Shown here: positions 13,101-25,284 of the stretch, piece after piece
How positions within the stretch are numbered: position 1 is the stretch's first letter
Layout: each line of letters begins with the position of its first letter
Origin: Whitmania pigra
Taxonomy: Eukaryota; Annelida; Clitellata; Hirudinida; Haemopidae
Length of the DNA stretch: 64,000 nt
Assembly: GCA_021613335.1 (NCBI GenBank)
Contig: JAJTWR010000398.1
Span: 225,001-289,000 of the forward strand
Direction: 5' to 3'
Notes under the pieces: model-generated
What the model saw: only the letters and a program-made list of their open reading frames with translations
What the model was told of the DNA's origin: nothing
Databases searched by the model: none
Translations under genes and position numbers: made by a program

Positions 13101-14148
13101 AAACCCGTCTGGAATCCCGCCACATACGAACCCAAGCGACATTTCACTCGACCAAACGATGGTCCAGAATTCCGGGATTCATTCGATCGTTTCAAGGCGA
13201 TCAACTCTGCCGCGAAAAGATCAAATCCCCTTCCGAATGACCTTGACCCGCCGAGGAGATCCTACCCCGACGCTTACCGAGCCAAAGGAGATTTACCAGC
13301 CCTCATTCAGGCCGATCCCTCATCGAGAAGCCTCCAGTTTTCATCATTAAATTCAAGCCCAAAGGACAGCCTCTTATCGACAAAAAACCTTCCCGAGTAC
13401 TACCTTCAGTCGCAGTACTACCATCAGTTGCTCCCATTTGCCCAAAGATTTCCCGGTCCGCCAAGCTCCCCTCAGCTGACCCCCGGTCAATTCCCGATCC
13501 ATCTGCACCAACGGCTGCACTTTCCCTCCCCGTCTTTCGACATTCAGCACATGGTCGTCACGGCGGCAAAACATCTTGGTTTCCCTTTTGTGCAGTCGGA
13601 CAACAGGATGGTTGTGCAGTCTCACAACCATGATGTTTTAGGTTTGTTGTTGTTGTTGTTGTTATGGTGTAATTGTTTGCTGATCTTATGCGTCAATTTC
13701 CCGATCATTAAGTTGTTTTTACTTATTTAATCATTGAATGTTTTAGTTATTATATAATTTTATATTTAACTATATTGTTGTATTATAGTTAGATTTAATT
13801 TTATCATTATATAAGATAATTATTTAATGGTTTATTAGTAAATGAATCAATAATGTCATGGTGATTTCCATTGACAAACTGTGGTTATCCGTTTGTTTTC
13901 ATTTAATTTTGTCTAAATGGAAAATCAATTTTTTGTTCTCGATACATTAGTATATAATTCTATTATGTTTATTAAAATTAACGTCTAAAATCCATGAATT
14001 ACATAATTAGTAGTACATGAATATTAATGAGTTATAATGAATAAATATTTTATTTCCAGTCGGAACAACAAAAGATCTCCAACCTCCGCTCTTCCAAATT
14101 CCATTCAACCGTCATCATAACCACCACCATCATCATCATCATCACTGA
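9079..14148 (+). CDS. Pax3/7-like: Pax3/7-like PRD-class transcription factor, 5' end not found
   Basis: Predicted exons: 9079-9298, 10534-10784, 11027-11352, 11491-11626, 12096-12172, 12468-13641 and 14060-14148. All internal phases agree, giving about 757 residues plus an unseen N-terminal exon. The first exon begins [20 protein letters not shown] and ends [14 protein letters not shown]; it is the PAI subdomain of a paired domain, entered in phase 1 as in Pax genes. The homeodomain runs from [10 protein letters not shown] to [13 protein letters not shown], with Ser at position 50 and an intron between residues 46 and 47, both PRD-class hallmarks. The rest is Ser/Pro/His-rich and ends in a His run before TGA. 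Nuclear DNA-binding regulator by family. The RED half of the paired domain is not found between 9298 and 11027. Assignment to Pax3/7 rests on homeodomain resemblance ([14 protein letters not shown]). Confidence 0.9.
9869..10112. repeat. (TTA)n microsatellite in a Pax intron
   Basis: About 80 TTA/ATT units with rare phase slips (TTTA, ATATTA, ATGATT) in the intron between the PAI exon and the next exon. Open frames give poly-Ile, poly-Leu or poly-Tyr and are artefacts. Confidence 0.95.
10534..10784 (+). other. Pax exon replacing the RED position, unrecognised sequence
   Basis: The acceptor CTTGACAG precedes a phase-2-compatible frame, so it joins GGSKPK directly to [16 protein letters not shown], and the exon leaves in phase 1 at ATAG|GTGGGT. 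The 83 codons are hydrophilic and do not resemble RED helices. A fragment reading THSIEHQRK might be a decayed octapeptide (HSIDGIL in Pax proteins), but that is speculative. Whether this exon is really spliced to 9298 is inferred from phase only. Confidence 0.6.
11353..11490 (+). repeat. (CTCA)n repeat forming the homeodomain intron
   Basis: The whole 138-bp intron between homeodomain residues 46 and 47 is CTCA repeat, apart from the donor GTAGTG and the acceptor tract CCCCTTCCATCCAG. One slip (CACTTCACTC) interrupts it. The length is divisible by three and the reading frame stays open, so a retained intron would insert 46 residues of a Leu-Thr-His-Ser repeat into helix 3 of the homeodomain. 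Splicing is favoured by the perfect match of the joined exons to the PRD consensus. Confidence 0.93.
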
Positions 14149-15410
14149 TCCATTTTTGTCATCCCTCACTTCAGGGAATTTCCGTCTGTCGTAACAGGGA
14201 TATAAATAAAGCAACCAATGATATTATCGCCCTCGAAAAAGCATATTTGTATAGAAATGTCATTTTCATGACACAACGCCTTAGCCAATAAGAATGCATC
14301 TGATTTGGGCGGTAATTAAGGTTACGCCTAATTATAGACTCCGTCTTTACGTATTTCATCTTGTAAATTTATGAATAAATGATAATCCAATGTAATAAAT
14401 TATGCTAATTAGCCTAAATGAGAAACACTATACGGTTATTTTTAGAAGGAAGTCAGCATCGTATTAAATGAAAGTAATTAAATTTTGAATTTTGAAGAAT
14501 TTTTAATTGTTATTCACCATAATTCTCATAAAATAAAAATATAGAGTAAACAAAAAATACAGAACTATGCACATTTGGAATTATACCAACCATCCAACAG
14601 CCGGTTGATTGAATCAATCAATAAAGCAACCAATCAATCAGACAGCAATCAGATCTTCATCAAGAGCAAAGGCTAGCTAATAGCCACAGAAGTCCAATTA
14701 ATTTATAAAATGAATTATTAGTAATAAGCAATTGAACGTAATTAATAAAATAAAAAAATACAATATTAAAATATTTAACAAATTAGATTATTAAATTATT
14801 GAAAGTATTATAAAGTAATAAAATATTAAAACTATCTATATTCTTTGAAATCTCCATCCCTTCCATTACACCCTCAACAGTGTAATTTCCTCAGCATTCC
14901 ACATAAAAATCAAAACATGTTCGTAGGAAAATAAAAATAAAGAAAACATTAGAAATTAAAAATCTTGAAGTCCAATCTTTCTGTTTTATTTTTTTATTTT
15001 GCTCATCACGCAACACGTGCGAAATCAAAGAGCAAACATCGAACGACTTTTAGCGTTTCACTTCCGGAAACACTGCCTCCATAGACGGTCGACAAGGGCG
15101 TAACAAAGAATTATAAATCGGGAAAAATGATTTTTCTTAAAAAAAGCCAAAGAAAAACAGAACATAATTCAGACATTATTTTGCTTTACAAAAACCTGTT
15201 GAATGCCTTTGCGATGACTATGTTTCCGTGACAATGACGTTGATGAATGATGATGATGATGGTGGTGGTGGCAAATGATGACGAGGACGATGATGATGAA
15301 ACAAGAATTTTACTTCTTCAAACCTAGCTAAAAGTCAGTCACCAATTTGGACACAAAAAATGGACGTGTAATAGGAAGAAATAGTTAGATAGCAGATGTA
15401 ATTGAATATA
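14149..15410. other. 3' flank of the Pax gene
   Basis: AT-rich DNA after the Pax stop codon. An AATAAA at 14374-14379, about 225 bases downstream of the stop, is a plausible polyadenylation signal. Short GATGATG/GGTGGT runs occur near 15240-15300. No gene seen on either strand. Confidence 0.6.
14374..14379 (+). terminator. Possible Pax polyadenylation signal AATAAA
   Basis: A canonical hexamer in the 3' flank about 225 bases after the TGA at 14146-14148. Other AATAAA copies occur in this AT-rich stretch, so the choice is tentative. Confidence 0.35.
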
Positions 15411-16085
15411 CAGTCGAACCCGGTTATGTCGCGGACATTTTTTATTATTTTATTTTTTCCTACATTGCAAACACAAAGATCGCTCACAAAATCCCAAATT
15501 GACGAGTTTTGTTGCTCGCGAATTTGTGAACCATTGAAGCACTGCATCGTCGACATCTTTGTGCTCAGCCACTCTAAGTTTTTATCTTGGATCAAAAAGT
15601 GACTTCTCGTACATTTGCTTCATCACGTCGGCGGATTTTTGATGTTTGATGGAATGCCATGCTGACGACATAGATCTGTCGGTTTTGTACCTTAATTTAG
15701 GAAGCTGCGGTACGATTTCATACTTGTTCTCTATTGACTGATTGATTGTCCAGTTTTCTCTTAACACCTCCAGACATTTTTATGAAAAAACGGTAAAAAA
15801 TGAATAGCTAGAGTAAATCCCTCAGACAAAATCAGTAAGTAAATTGGTTTAGGCGGCATAAATAAATCGACATAACGCAGAAGAAAATATAAAGTGGCGG
15901 TTCAGCTTCAAAGTCGGCGACTATTCAAGGGGATCGAGATAACCGTTGTAAAGTGGCGAATTCGGTCCTCTTTTGTGCTCGAGATATTAGGGTTCGGCGA
16001 CATAAATGAATAAGACATAACCGATGAGAAAATGATTTAATAGGGTTGGCGAATTAACCAAAATCGAGATAAGTGGCTTCCACTG
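15411..16085 (-). mobile_element. Tigger/pogo-type DNA transposon relic
   Basis: The ends begin CAGTCGAACCCGGTTATG on one side and, read inward from the other, CAGTGGAAGCCACTTATC. Each end is flanked by TA (15409-15410 and 16086-16087), the Tc1/mariner/pogo target duplication. Between them a minus-strand fragment (15767 to about 15450) encodes the CENP-B-like N-terminal HTH region of a Tigger transposase, with motifs LRENWTINQSIENKYEI and MYEKSLFDPR, broken by frame changes. The DDE catalytic part is absent, so this is an internally deleted, non-autonomous copy. Close relatives occur at 33340-33490 and 34760-35988. Confidence 0.88.
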
Positions 16086-17340
16086 TATAATGTAATAATG
16101 AAATTATTTAAATCCATAAAATACAACTGGAATGTATAAGTTATTTTTATTCGGCAATAATATTTATTTCACTCCAGTCATTCCAGCAGCCAATCGTCAC
16201 CTCCAAATTAGTACCAAGTGACCTCTTGGAAACGGAAGTAGTGGCTTTATTTGGGATCTTTGGTTTGTAGTTTCCGTGTGACGAAATTGCGTGCTCTGAC
16301 AACGTCGGGTTATTCGAGAAAGTTCGAATTACAATTCTTTTCTTCCACAATTGTTTCCAGGCTGACGCTTCCCTATTTCATTGTGCTTTGGAAACAGCTC
16401 CATTCTCGCTAAACCTGGATGCGCTGAATGGCCGTTACTCTTAGCTAGCTAGTTAGTTATTGTCAAATTAAAAACTTAAAGGATATCGTTGATAACTAAT
16501 ACTTATAAAGATAATAAATGATTTTAACAAAAAAATAATAATAACACTGATGGCAGTAGAATCATTAATTAATTATGCATTTATTCGTGATGAAATCAGT
16601 CTAAGGCATTTAACACGAGTAAATATTTTAAAAGACATTTTTACAACAAACTCGAGACAACATACTTTCACGTCAATCGAGTCTGCCCAATGTTCGGAGA
16701 CGATATTCACGATTCGAGATCTTTCTGGTGACGTCATGGCACAAATAGATGGATCCAAAACAAACATTAAGTTAAAAGGCGATCTCAGAAACAACATAAA
16801 CAACCTGAGCGTCCTCAAAGAAAACAAAACAACGACTTGGCCACGTGAAAGTTAAATTTTTTTAAAGACTAAAACAAAAGCCAAAAAAAAAATTAGTTCC
16901 GGCGTTTGAGTACACCAAACGCCTCCCCTACGATTCTAGTGGTCTCTCCTCTTCATAAAAATCGTAATGTTCAGCCTCGAGTAAGTAAATACATAGTTGT
17001 TTCAAAGTCTTCATTTTTAAAATTTTATTTTGACAACATTTCCTCAAAAAGCCATGAAAGCAAAGCAGAAGTCAAAACGAAAATCTAATCTCAAGCAATC
17101 TACAATTTCCTCTCTCAAGAACATCACACGGCGTCTCAAAACAAAAGTTGGTTGAAAAGAATCGAATTATCTCGATTTTAAGTAAATAATAGTTAAATTC
17201 AACTTTTAAAATGTTCATTAGTCGGTAATAATGACAAGAAACAAAATTTAGTAACCTACTAATAATTTAGCAATAATTAAACAAAATTAATCGTGGATAT
17301 GGAAAGAAAATTCATAAAATAATCACTAATAATCTGATGC
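16086..17340. other. Intergenic region upstream of the kinase-like gene
   Basis: Mostly AT-rich. One + strand frame of 101 codons (16550-16855) and a short stretch ending at a consensus donor CCTCGA|GTAAGT near 16980 could be 5' exons of the following gene. Neither shows a known domain nor connects by phase to the 17341 frame, which has an in-frame TGA six bases before its ATG. I leave them unassigned. Confidence 0.45.
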
Positions 17341-20300
17341 ATGCGTATTAGTAAAAAATCATTTTCTTCGAAACCACTCCAGCAGTCACCAAAGAATGAT
17401 AATTCACAATATCACAAGACCAAACCCACATCGCTCACCTACATCAAACAGTCCGCCCAGTCAGGCAGGGATGTTTTTGTGGAGATCGAGTTAAAGACCT
17501 TCAAAACTTTTCATCCCTCAAAAGAGCAGAGATCGAGGCAAGCCTCCAGAGTCAGAACTTTGAATCGTAGCGCACCTGGCAAAAATTGGCTGGCCAAGAG
17601 CACGGAGGACTTTGGCAAAGGCACAAAGAAAAGCCGTCGTCTTATAAAAATGTTCAAGCAGACGAAGAAAGGAAGAATCGATGAGCGTAAAGGCCGCAAG
17701 GCGAACAAATCGACCATCACCTCCAACAGCCAAAGCAAACTGGAGGGACTGGACAAGCACCAGGAAGGCACTCAACCAGACGATCAGGTCGAAAAGGCGT
17801 CCAACAACCAAGATAGCTACCCCTTCTCAGAATCATTTCTCGATCCTGATTTCTTGGGCCAGTTTTTAGATCAGAACACGAATGAAATTCTCAAGAATGA
17901 GATTGGAACCACGTCGAAAGAGGAGCCACAAAGCGTTGAATATCTTGCCGAAAAACCTCCGAATCCTTTCAAGAGCGAGCGCAAGAGAGGGAAATTCGCA
18001 GGCAGTTTTTCTCCCAAGAAGCGCGGATCGTTCAGAAATTTCTTTTCGAAGCAGAAAATATCCTTGTCGTTCAAGGACCTGGTCGAGAACAATCAGACTT
18101 TAGACCCCTTGAGACAAATCCAGTCTGAAAACAACGGACAAGACAAGCAACGATACCACGAGAGGGAAATGGAAACGTTTTTTGTAAAGAGAGAAGTTGG
18201 AGATCCAAAGACCTCAAAAGCCTGGAGAGACTTTTCCGAACTATTCGGCTACAACGTTGAAAAAGATAATCAGTCGTCCATCCTCTCCGTGGACGCTTCC
18301 TTCAATTTACCCTCGAGTTCTCCACAAAATTCCCCTCAAAAAAAGGCCAGCAGAGCATCAATTCTAAAAAATATAAAGTCCTACTTTAAGCCTCAGCAGG
18401 AAAAAGTTGAAAACGCCTCTGACGACACCCTTCTGACGCCGATCGGCCCCGCTACAATAATTAAGCATACGTCAGACTCGAATAAAAAGCTTTATCAACA
18501 GCACCCCTTCAAGAACACGGGACCCAAGAAAGTCGATGCCTCAGCCATAGACTTTCATGACCTGGAGTTCTTGAGATCGAGCGAAGACGAGCTGTTCAAA
18601 CCCGGTAACGCCAAGGTCTCTCGATGCAGCTATCCCGACTGCAGAGATCGGAGTAACAACAGCAAGTTGCTCTGCACTCTCGGGACCAACCAGTCGTCCT
18701 GTTCAAATTACCTGCCAAAGAAGAAAGCCGATTCTAAGCAGTCCAACGTCATAGAGAGTAAGGGCGATTGTCGCTTCGACAGCCGCAAAGCAATTCCGCC
18801 CTCGTACGGGGCGAAAAACGTATCGAGCGAATGCAGGAAAAGCATGGCGGGAAGCTTCCATAAATACGAGCAAGCTCCAGATTCATCCCTGCCTCCCAAG
18901 CCCACGCAGAGCGAGGTGGTTCAGAACAGCACCATAATCAAGCCGATAAGGAAAAGAAAAATTTCCGGATGCAATTTGAAGATAAAAACCGAAGCAGAGG
19001 CCGAAGAATTGGAGGGAACATCGGGTCCGGTCTTTGAAAATTTCTTCGTCACAGAAAGACAAACGCGCAAATCTCGCAGCCCGACATCTAATCATTCGTT
19101 GGCAAAAACCAATACAGGTGAGATTTCGAGTAATGCTCATCTATCCGGCCACAACATCGTAGATAAAGTGATTCTGAGTCAGAAAGACTCGAAGATAGTC
19201 GTTCCTGGAAAACTGCAAATCGGAAAAAGCGTCCTCAAGAAGTCCAACTCGGTCTCTCCGACTCGAATTTCGAGGAAAAAAAACTATCTCGTTTTCAAAA
19301 CAAAGAACAGAGTTCCGCCAAATACGGCCAATTCCACGAGCGCCTTCAAGAAATTCTCTCGCAATGACGACTCGAAAGCAATGAACGATCACCAAATCCA
19401 CGACGCGAGCGCGATGTACCCCGTCTCCGACACCCAATCTCTAGTGTCTTGGCACAGCAGAAATTCCAAGAAGGTTCTTCACGTCGTCAACCAAACGAGA
19501 TACGGACGAGGAAGAGGCAGGCCGGCTTTTTCAGGAATGGACAAATTGGACAAGAGGAGATCGGACACCAAGGGCTTTATCAAGAAGTATCAGATTAACG
19601 ACGAGTTCCCGAGGAAAGTCGGACGAATAACTCCCGACTCGCCACAAATCAGCATGAAAGAAGAATCCTTTGAGACACTCAAGTCCAACACGTTGAAGCA
19701 ATTTGGCGTCGGTATCGGCAGGGGCAAGAAACCCAAGGAAAAGGCCAATCTTCAGGACCAGGAATCGAATTCCGGTCTCGGTGTTGAAATCATGAACAAC
19801 CTCAAAAGATGGAGAGAGAGAAACTCCCCCTGCTTTCTCCACGAATTGCTGCTGGCTTCTGATCAAAAACCGGTCAGCAAGAACAATCAGAATCTCGAGA
19901 TCATCATGGAGGAAAAGTTTTCCAGCCCCAACCAGCCAGACAAACAGGAAGTGTAAGTTGCTCTAGTTGTTATTGGTTGAGGCTGATGTTTTGGGATGGA
20001 ACGAATAAGATTCAATAGCAACTTATGTAGCGCCATGACGCTTAATGTAGCGCTTATTGAACATTTTCTTTGGAGCTCCGTGCAGGCACACAAGTTATGT
20101 AATAATTGCAATATATTTCCAATTAAATATTTCCAATAAGTGAAGCAACTTATATAATTTATTTAAAAATATCATACATATATATATATATATTGTTTAT
20201 TTATTGTATAATATATATATTAATTAACATCTTTCATGTTTACTCGCGAGCCAGTGCAGTGGTGTTTACCATGTGTCTGGAAGATTACAGAATCCTTGGC

Positions 20301-23300
20301 AAGATCGCTGATGGGAACTTTGGCAAGGTTTTCATCTTTTCAATGTTTTTATTTTCATTTCTCTTGATATTTTAGTGGCAGGCTCGTGAAATGTGAATTA
20401 TGAATTATGATTATGAATGCGATTATGAATATGATTTCGGTGAATGCCATTTTGAATGTGAATATTGTGAATGTTAATTCTGAATAAGATCTTGGAGAAC
20501 GTTATTATAAATATATTTAATGTGAATATTTATAGAAATATGAATATATTAATTAAATATATAATTATGTTGAATGTTAATATAAATGTGAATATATTAT
20601 GAATTCAATGAATATTGTTACTAGCATGAATATATTACGAATAGGATCAGCTTTGGGTGCGATGTGGAATTCGTCGGAAGAATCATAAATATGAATAATA
20701 TTTACGAAATACAAATCCTGTTCAATCTTATCACGAAAATTAACATTAACATAAATTATGAATTTTATTAACACGACAGATTTAAGTTCAGTTCTCATGA
20801 CTGCCAGCCTCACACTTGTATTAACGTTAATGAGTAATAATAACATTAATAATAATGATGACGATGATAATAATACTACTAATAATAATAATAATAATAT
20901 CGTTTAAAGTTATTTAGAATTTAATAGAAATAAAAATAAATAAATAAAAATAACAAAAAGTTACGACTCATAAATTTTTTTTCATAACTTTCAGATTCTC
21001 TTCGCAAAGAGCATCAGTCTGGAAAAGAAGTTCGCCATGAAGATGGTTGAAAAGCGATTCATCTGCGGAAAACCGGAAGAGAGAATCGTCGACGAAAGAT
21101 TTACCAAGAAATTCGTGCCGCACATCGTCAACGCCTGCCCTTTCTTCGTACACCTGTTGGACATCTTTCAGACTGAGGTCAGTTAGACTTTCTTGCGCTT
21201 CTGTCGTCGATGGAAGAATTCAGGAGGTTTAAGGATGGATGGATGGATGGATCGATGGATTGATGGTTCAATGAATTTCGGAGATGATTGGAAGGATGAT
21301 GATGATGACTACGATGATGACGACGGCGATGATGATGATTACGATGATGATGACATTGACAGGGGCAGGCACTCACGAGTAATTCAATTATTTTCCAAAT
21401 ACTAGGCATATTTTTTAATAAACCAATTATTAACTTCGATGAAATTGTTGACGAAATGTTACTACGAAACTAATTTTCCAGAACCATTTCTTTTACGTTA
21501 TGGAGTTCATGGATTACTGCAACCTGGAGCTGATTTTGCTCCACTCGGGTTGTTTTGAGTACAACCAAATCAGGTTCTACGCCGCCGGAATTATACTAGC
21601 CATCAAGTACCTGCACGATCTCAAGTTAATCCACAGGTGCGTATGCAGTTGTCATTTTTCAATAAATTATCAATGTTATTTTTAACTATTAATTAACTTT
21701 TAATTATTATTATTATTGTCATAATTTTCCATCTTTCAAACGGAAATTCTCGCGTTCGTGGATTACCTTTTAATTTTCCAACAGAAATTAAATATTTGGA
21801 ATGTAAGTATCACTAGTATGTAGTTTATATAATATATACCTGTGGTTATATAGATATTTTTCATAGTACAGTATAAAATTTACAGTATACAACATTATTC
21901 GCAAATCAATTTCTTTCACCAGTTACAGTCGTAAGGAAATTACAATTTATAAACAACTTGTAAAGACAACTTAGTTAACGACAGTTAACTTTCTACATAG
22001 AAATAATATTTCAGTTATTAAAAAAAACAATTAATTGATCAAACAATCAATAAATGTAACTTTCGACTAAAAAAGCAAAACAATAAAACATCAATCCAAC
22101 GGAACAGGAACATAAAGTTAGAAAACATTCTAGTGGACGGCAAGGGCTACCCGAGACTGTCAGACTTTGGCAGGAGTTGCTTCAGGATTGAAAAATGCGA
22201 GAAGTACTTCGAGAATAGAAGTACTTGCGAGCAGGACAAATGGAAGAATATCCAGTACATGGCCCCCGAACTACTGACTGGGCAAGTACACAATCACATG
22301 GTGGACTTCTGGGCTTTGGCGGTCTGCATCGTTTACATGCTAACTGGACAGGCAGGGATTTTAGCCAATGATTTTTTAGAATCATTACATTTCTAAAGTC
22401 TAAAATGTTACTATTTTATATTTCACATTTCAAGGCAAATTTACAAATAACTTTTCTTTTGTGTAATCTTGTATGTTAATAAATAGTTATAACAAGTAGT
22501 TATGCATTAAAATACATTTTCTCAAAACGGCAATAAATTATTTTTAAAGTTAAAAATTATAGCAGCATTAATAAATAAAAAATCAATTACATTATTAATT
22601 ACTTAATTAGTACGATTAGTCAACTAATTAAACAACTGATCACAGCTACCCAGGAATTGGAGATATTTCGTCGACTATCTCGACGAGGTCAACTACATGT
22701 ACGGTCAGACCACCATGAACCTCTTGAAATCAGTAAGAGAAAAGGCATTTGAATTTATCAACATCACCATTACTACCATATTACTTTTATTATTATTATT
22801 ATTATTATTTTATTATTATTATTATTATTATTATATAACTAATTAATATTGATAGTTAATATAATGATAGTAGCATAAATAATAATGATAATGGTAATAA
22901 TTAATAATAGTAATAAATTAGAATATTTTATAAATTTATGCATCAGATGACTAAACTCAATCCGTCACTAAGGCTCGGATGTGGTGACATGGGAGCAATG
23001 GAGATCATGAATCACCCATTCTTTGAGGTGTTTATACAACTTTCTAGCTACACTACTAATAATAATTTATGTATATATTTATTATTATAATTATATTATT
23101 ATTACTACAATTATTATAATGTAATAATATAATAAGTAATAATGTTACTATCAATTTTAGGCTGTCGAATGGCCAGTATACGCGGCGAGGTCATATTACG
23201 TTCCACTGCCCAGCAAACACGTAATTATTATTATTATTATTATTGTTTTATTATTATTATTATTGTTATTATTATTATTATTAAATCATGTTTTTAATGT

Positions 23301-24524
23301 ATTTGACATCATCAATTTACTTCAAGTGTCGGACCGGTCACTGCGTCATGACCAAAGAGCTCTACGACGAACTTGCCTCCTCCATCGGCCTGGAAAACAA
23401 TTACAAAGCCACCATCGTATCAGCCATGCCTTCTCCGCCACCCCTAAACAGGGAAGTGGATAAGAACTTGGGTCAATTTACGGCCGTCATGGAATGCAGT
23501 CTTGGCGGCAAGTGCGTCAAGATCGAAAGCGTACCAAACAACAGCAAGAAAACGCCTGCCACGAGCGAGGACAAGCCATCGACGGGCTCAGCGATCGAGT
23601 CGAAGCCTCAAACGGTGCAAAACCTGAATGCCATCCTAAACAATGTCTTGTCTCCGCAGCCCGCAGAAGAGAAACTGGAGATGAAAGTGAGAGAACAAAC
23701 TCAAATCAAGGAACCGGTTTGTGAAAATAGATCATTTGTCTCTTTCTGAAAGTATATTTTAATAATGAAAGTAATGTTGCCACACCGAATTAGGCAGCCT
23801 GGTCACTGTTAGGTGTAGCATGGAATGAAGCGATTCAAATAACATAAAAAATAAAAGTAAAATAAAATGTTTTTATCACTCGAGTTACTCGTTCCAGAAC
23901 CATCCTACAATCGATAAATGCGGTCAGGGAAAAGAAACGTTTAACCATTGCTTAACGGAGCTCCTGGAGAAAATGCAGAGCGAACTTCACCTTTACCACT
24001 CGACCATCGGGCCCAGGGCCACTCCCTTGAAGAGGAAGATAATCGACGAAAAGCAAGTCTTAGACAGCCTTATTAAACTCCATCGAGCAGGACTCTTCAA
24101 AAGCAACGCAATCAACGCTTACCCTCGCAATCGCAACCGCCTGACGATCAGAAAGTCTCTGTCGGCGTCGACTCTCGAGTCTAAGACCAACACGCGCACT
24201 AGTACCTCGTCGAGCTACAGTACCAACACCAGCTACAGTTCGTCGGTGGTGACGATTTGTAGAAGCAACGATTTAGTTTCTGAGTGCACATCTGTCTCCA
24301 GCAGCGAAGGCGAAGTAACCAGGGATGGGAGTTTTACCTCCTCTGTCAGCTCCAAAAGATCCAGCGACTCAGAAGAAATAGATCTCAAGAGGGCCAGAAA
24401 TTACAAAATGATGAAGCGCGCCAAAGCAAAAAAATATCAGAAGAAGGGATTCAAGGTTTTCAATAATAGACTTGAGGGAAAACGGGGAATCGATCGATCC
24501 ACGAAGAGACGCGACAAATTGTGA
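17341..24524 (+). CDS. Divergent AGC-like protein kinase homologue with large disordered N-terminus, HRD changed to HRN
   Basis: Predicted exons: 17341-19952, 20255-20327, 20995-21177, 21482-21636, 22108-22351, 22646-22732, 22947-23027, 23161-23220, 23327-23716 and 23898-24524, for 1,503 residues with all phases agreeing. Residues 1-870 are Lys/Ser-rich and low-complexity. The kinase domain starts near 880: glycine loop ADGNFGKV, beta-3 Lys in FAMK (about 911), YLHDLKLIHR|NIKLEN, SDFGRS (DFG Asp about 1027), YMAPELL, and the AGC-type C-lobe motif RLGCGDMGAMEIMNHPFF. The catalytic-loop Asp is Asn (about 1009), created across the 21636/22108 junction, so phosphotransfer is probably impaired although the Lys and DFG Asp remain. 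A Ser/Lys-rich tail follows. The intron after 22351 uses a GC donor. PDK1 is the nearest match I can suggest. Fusion of exon 1 to the kinase exons rests on the GT|GTAAGT donor and phase alone. Confidence 0.78.
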
Positions 24525-25120
24525 CTGACGACGGAAGCGCGCCACAAAGACTTAAGGGTAGTTCCAAGGCTTAAGCTGATAAGACGGGGCTGAACAATCA
24601 TGAATTTAAAGGTTTAGGGGACCCAAGCCATGTTTTCAAGCAAACGCACAATACTCTAGATGACTTTACTTAGATAATGGCATGTTTAATTTTTATTTTA
24701 GAATTAGTTGCACTTTCTCTGCCGGAACAATTTCCAAAATACCTCATACTCCTTCCTGCTAAATCTTCTTTGCAAGAATCATCGAAATAGCGATTAAAAA
24801 GTGAAAACACGATGTGCGTCTCTGGGAGCAGGTCGACAAACTCGATTCAGCTAAAAGTAGACTTAAACGAAATCAGCGAAATTTTCATCAGATATAAAAA
24901 AAGGTGTTAAATTAATATTTAAAAAAAAAGAGCAAAAAGCGACCTAAAAGCAGCTTAAATAAAACGCGATTTCGTATTCTTAATTTGCAAAAATAAGGCC
25001 GAGATGATCGCCCGCAATGCTGCCCAACATACTGACTGGTTTCTACGTTTATGGAAAAGATAATAGTTTAAAGAAGTTGCTTTATTAAAACAAATGATAA
25101 CTGCAGAAATCAACAGTAAT

Positions 25121-25179
<59 letters not shown>

Positions 25180-25284
25180 TAAATAATAATAACTAACAAT
25201 AACATAATAACAAAAGCAATAATAACAATAACAATAATAATAAATTACTGTTTATCAAATGATGACTACCACTACACAAGCAGT
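24525..25284. other. Convergent intergenic region
   Basis: Lies between the 3' ends of the + strand kinase homologue and the - strand ANKLE1 gene. It holds an AATAAA at 24958-24963 that could serve the kinase transcript and an (AAT)n microsatellite. No gene seen. Confidence 0.6.
25126..25178. repeat. (AAT)n microsatellite
   Basis: About seventeen consecutive AAT units, followed by impure AAT/AAC sequence to about 25250. Confidence 0.9.

Noticed and set aside
16550..16855. 101-codon + strand frame upstream of the kinase-like gene
   Set aside because: No domain and no phase-compatible splice to the 17341 exon; kept only as a note in the intergenic description.
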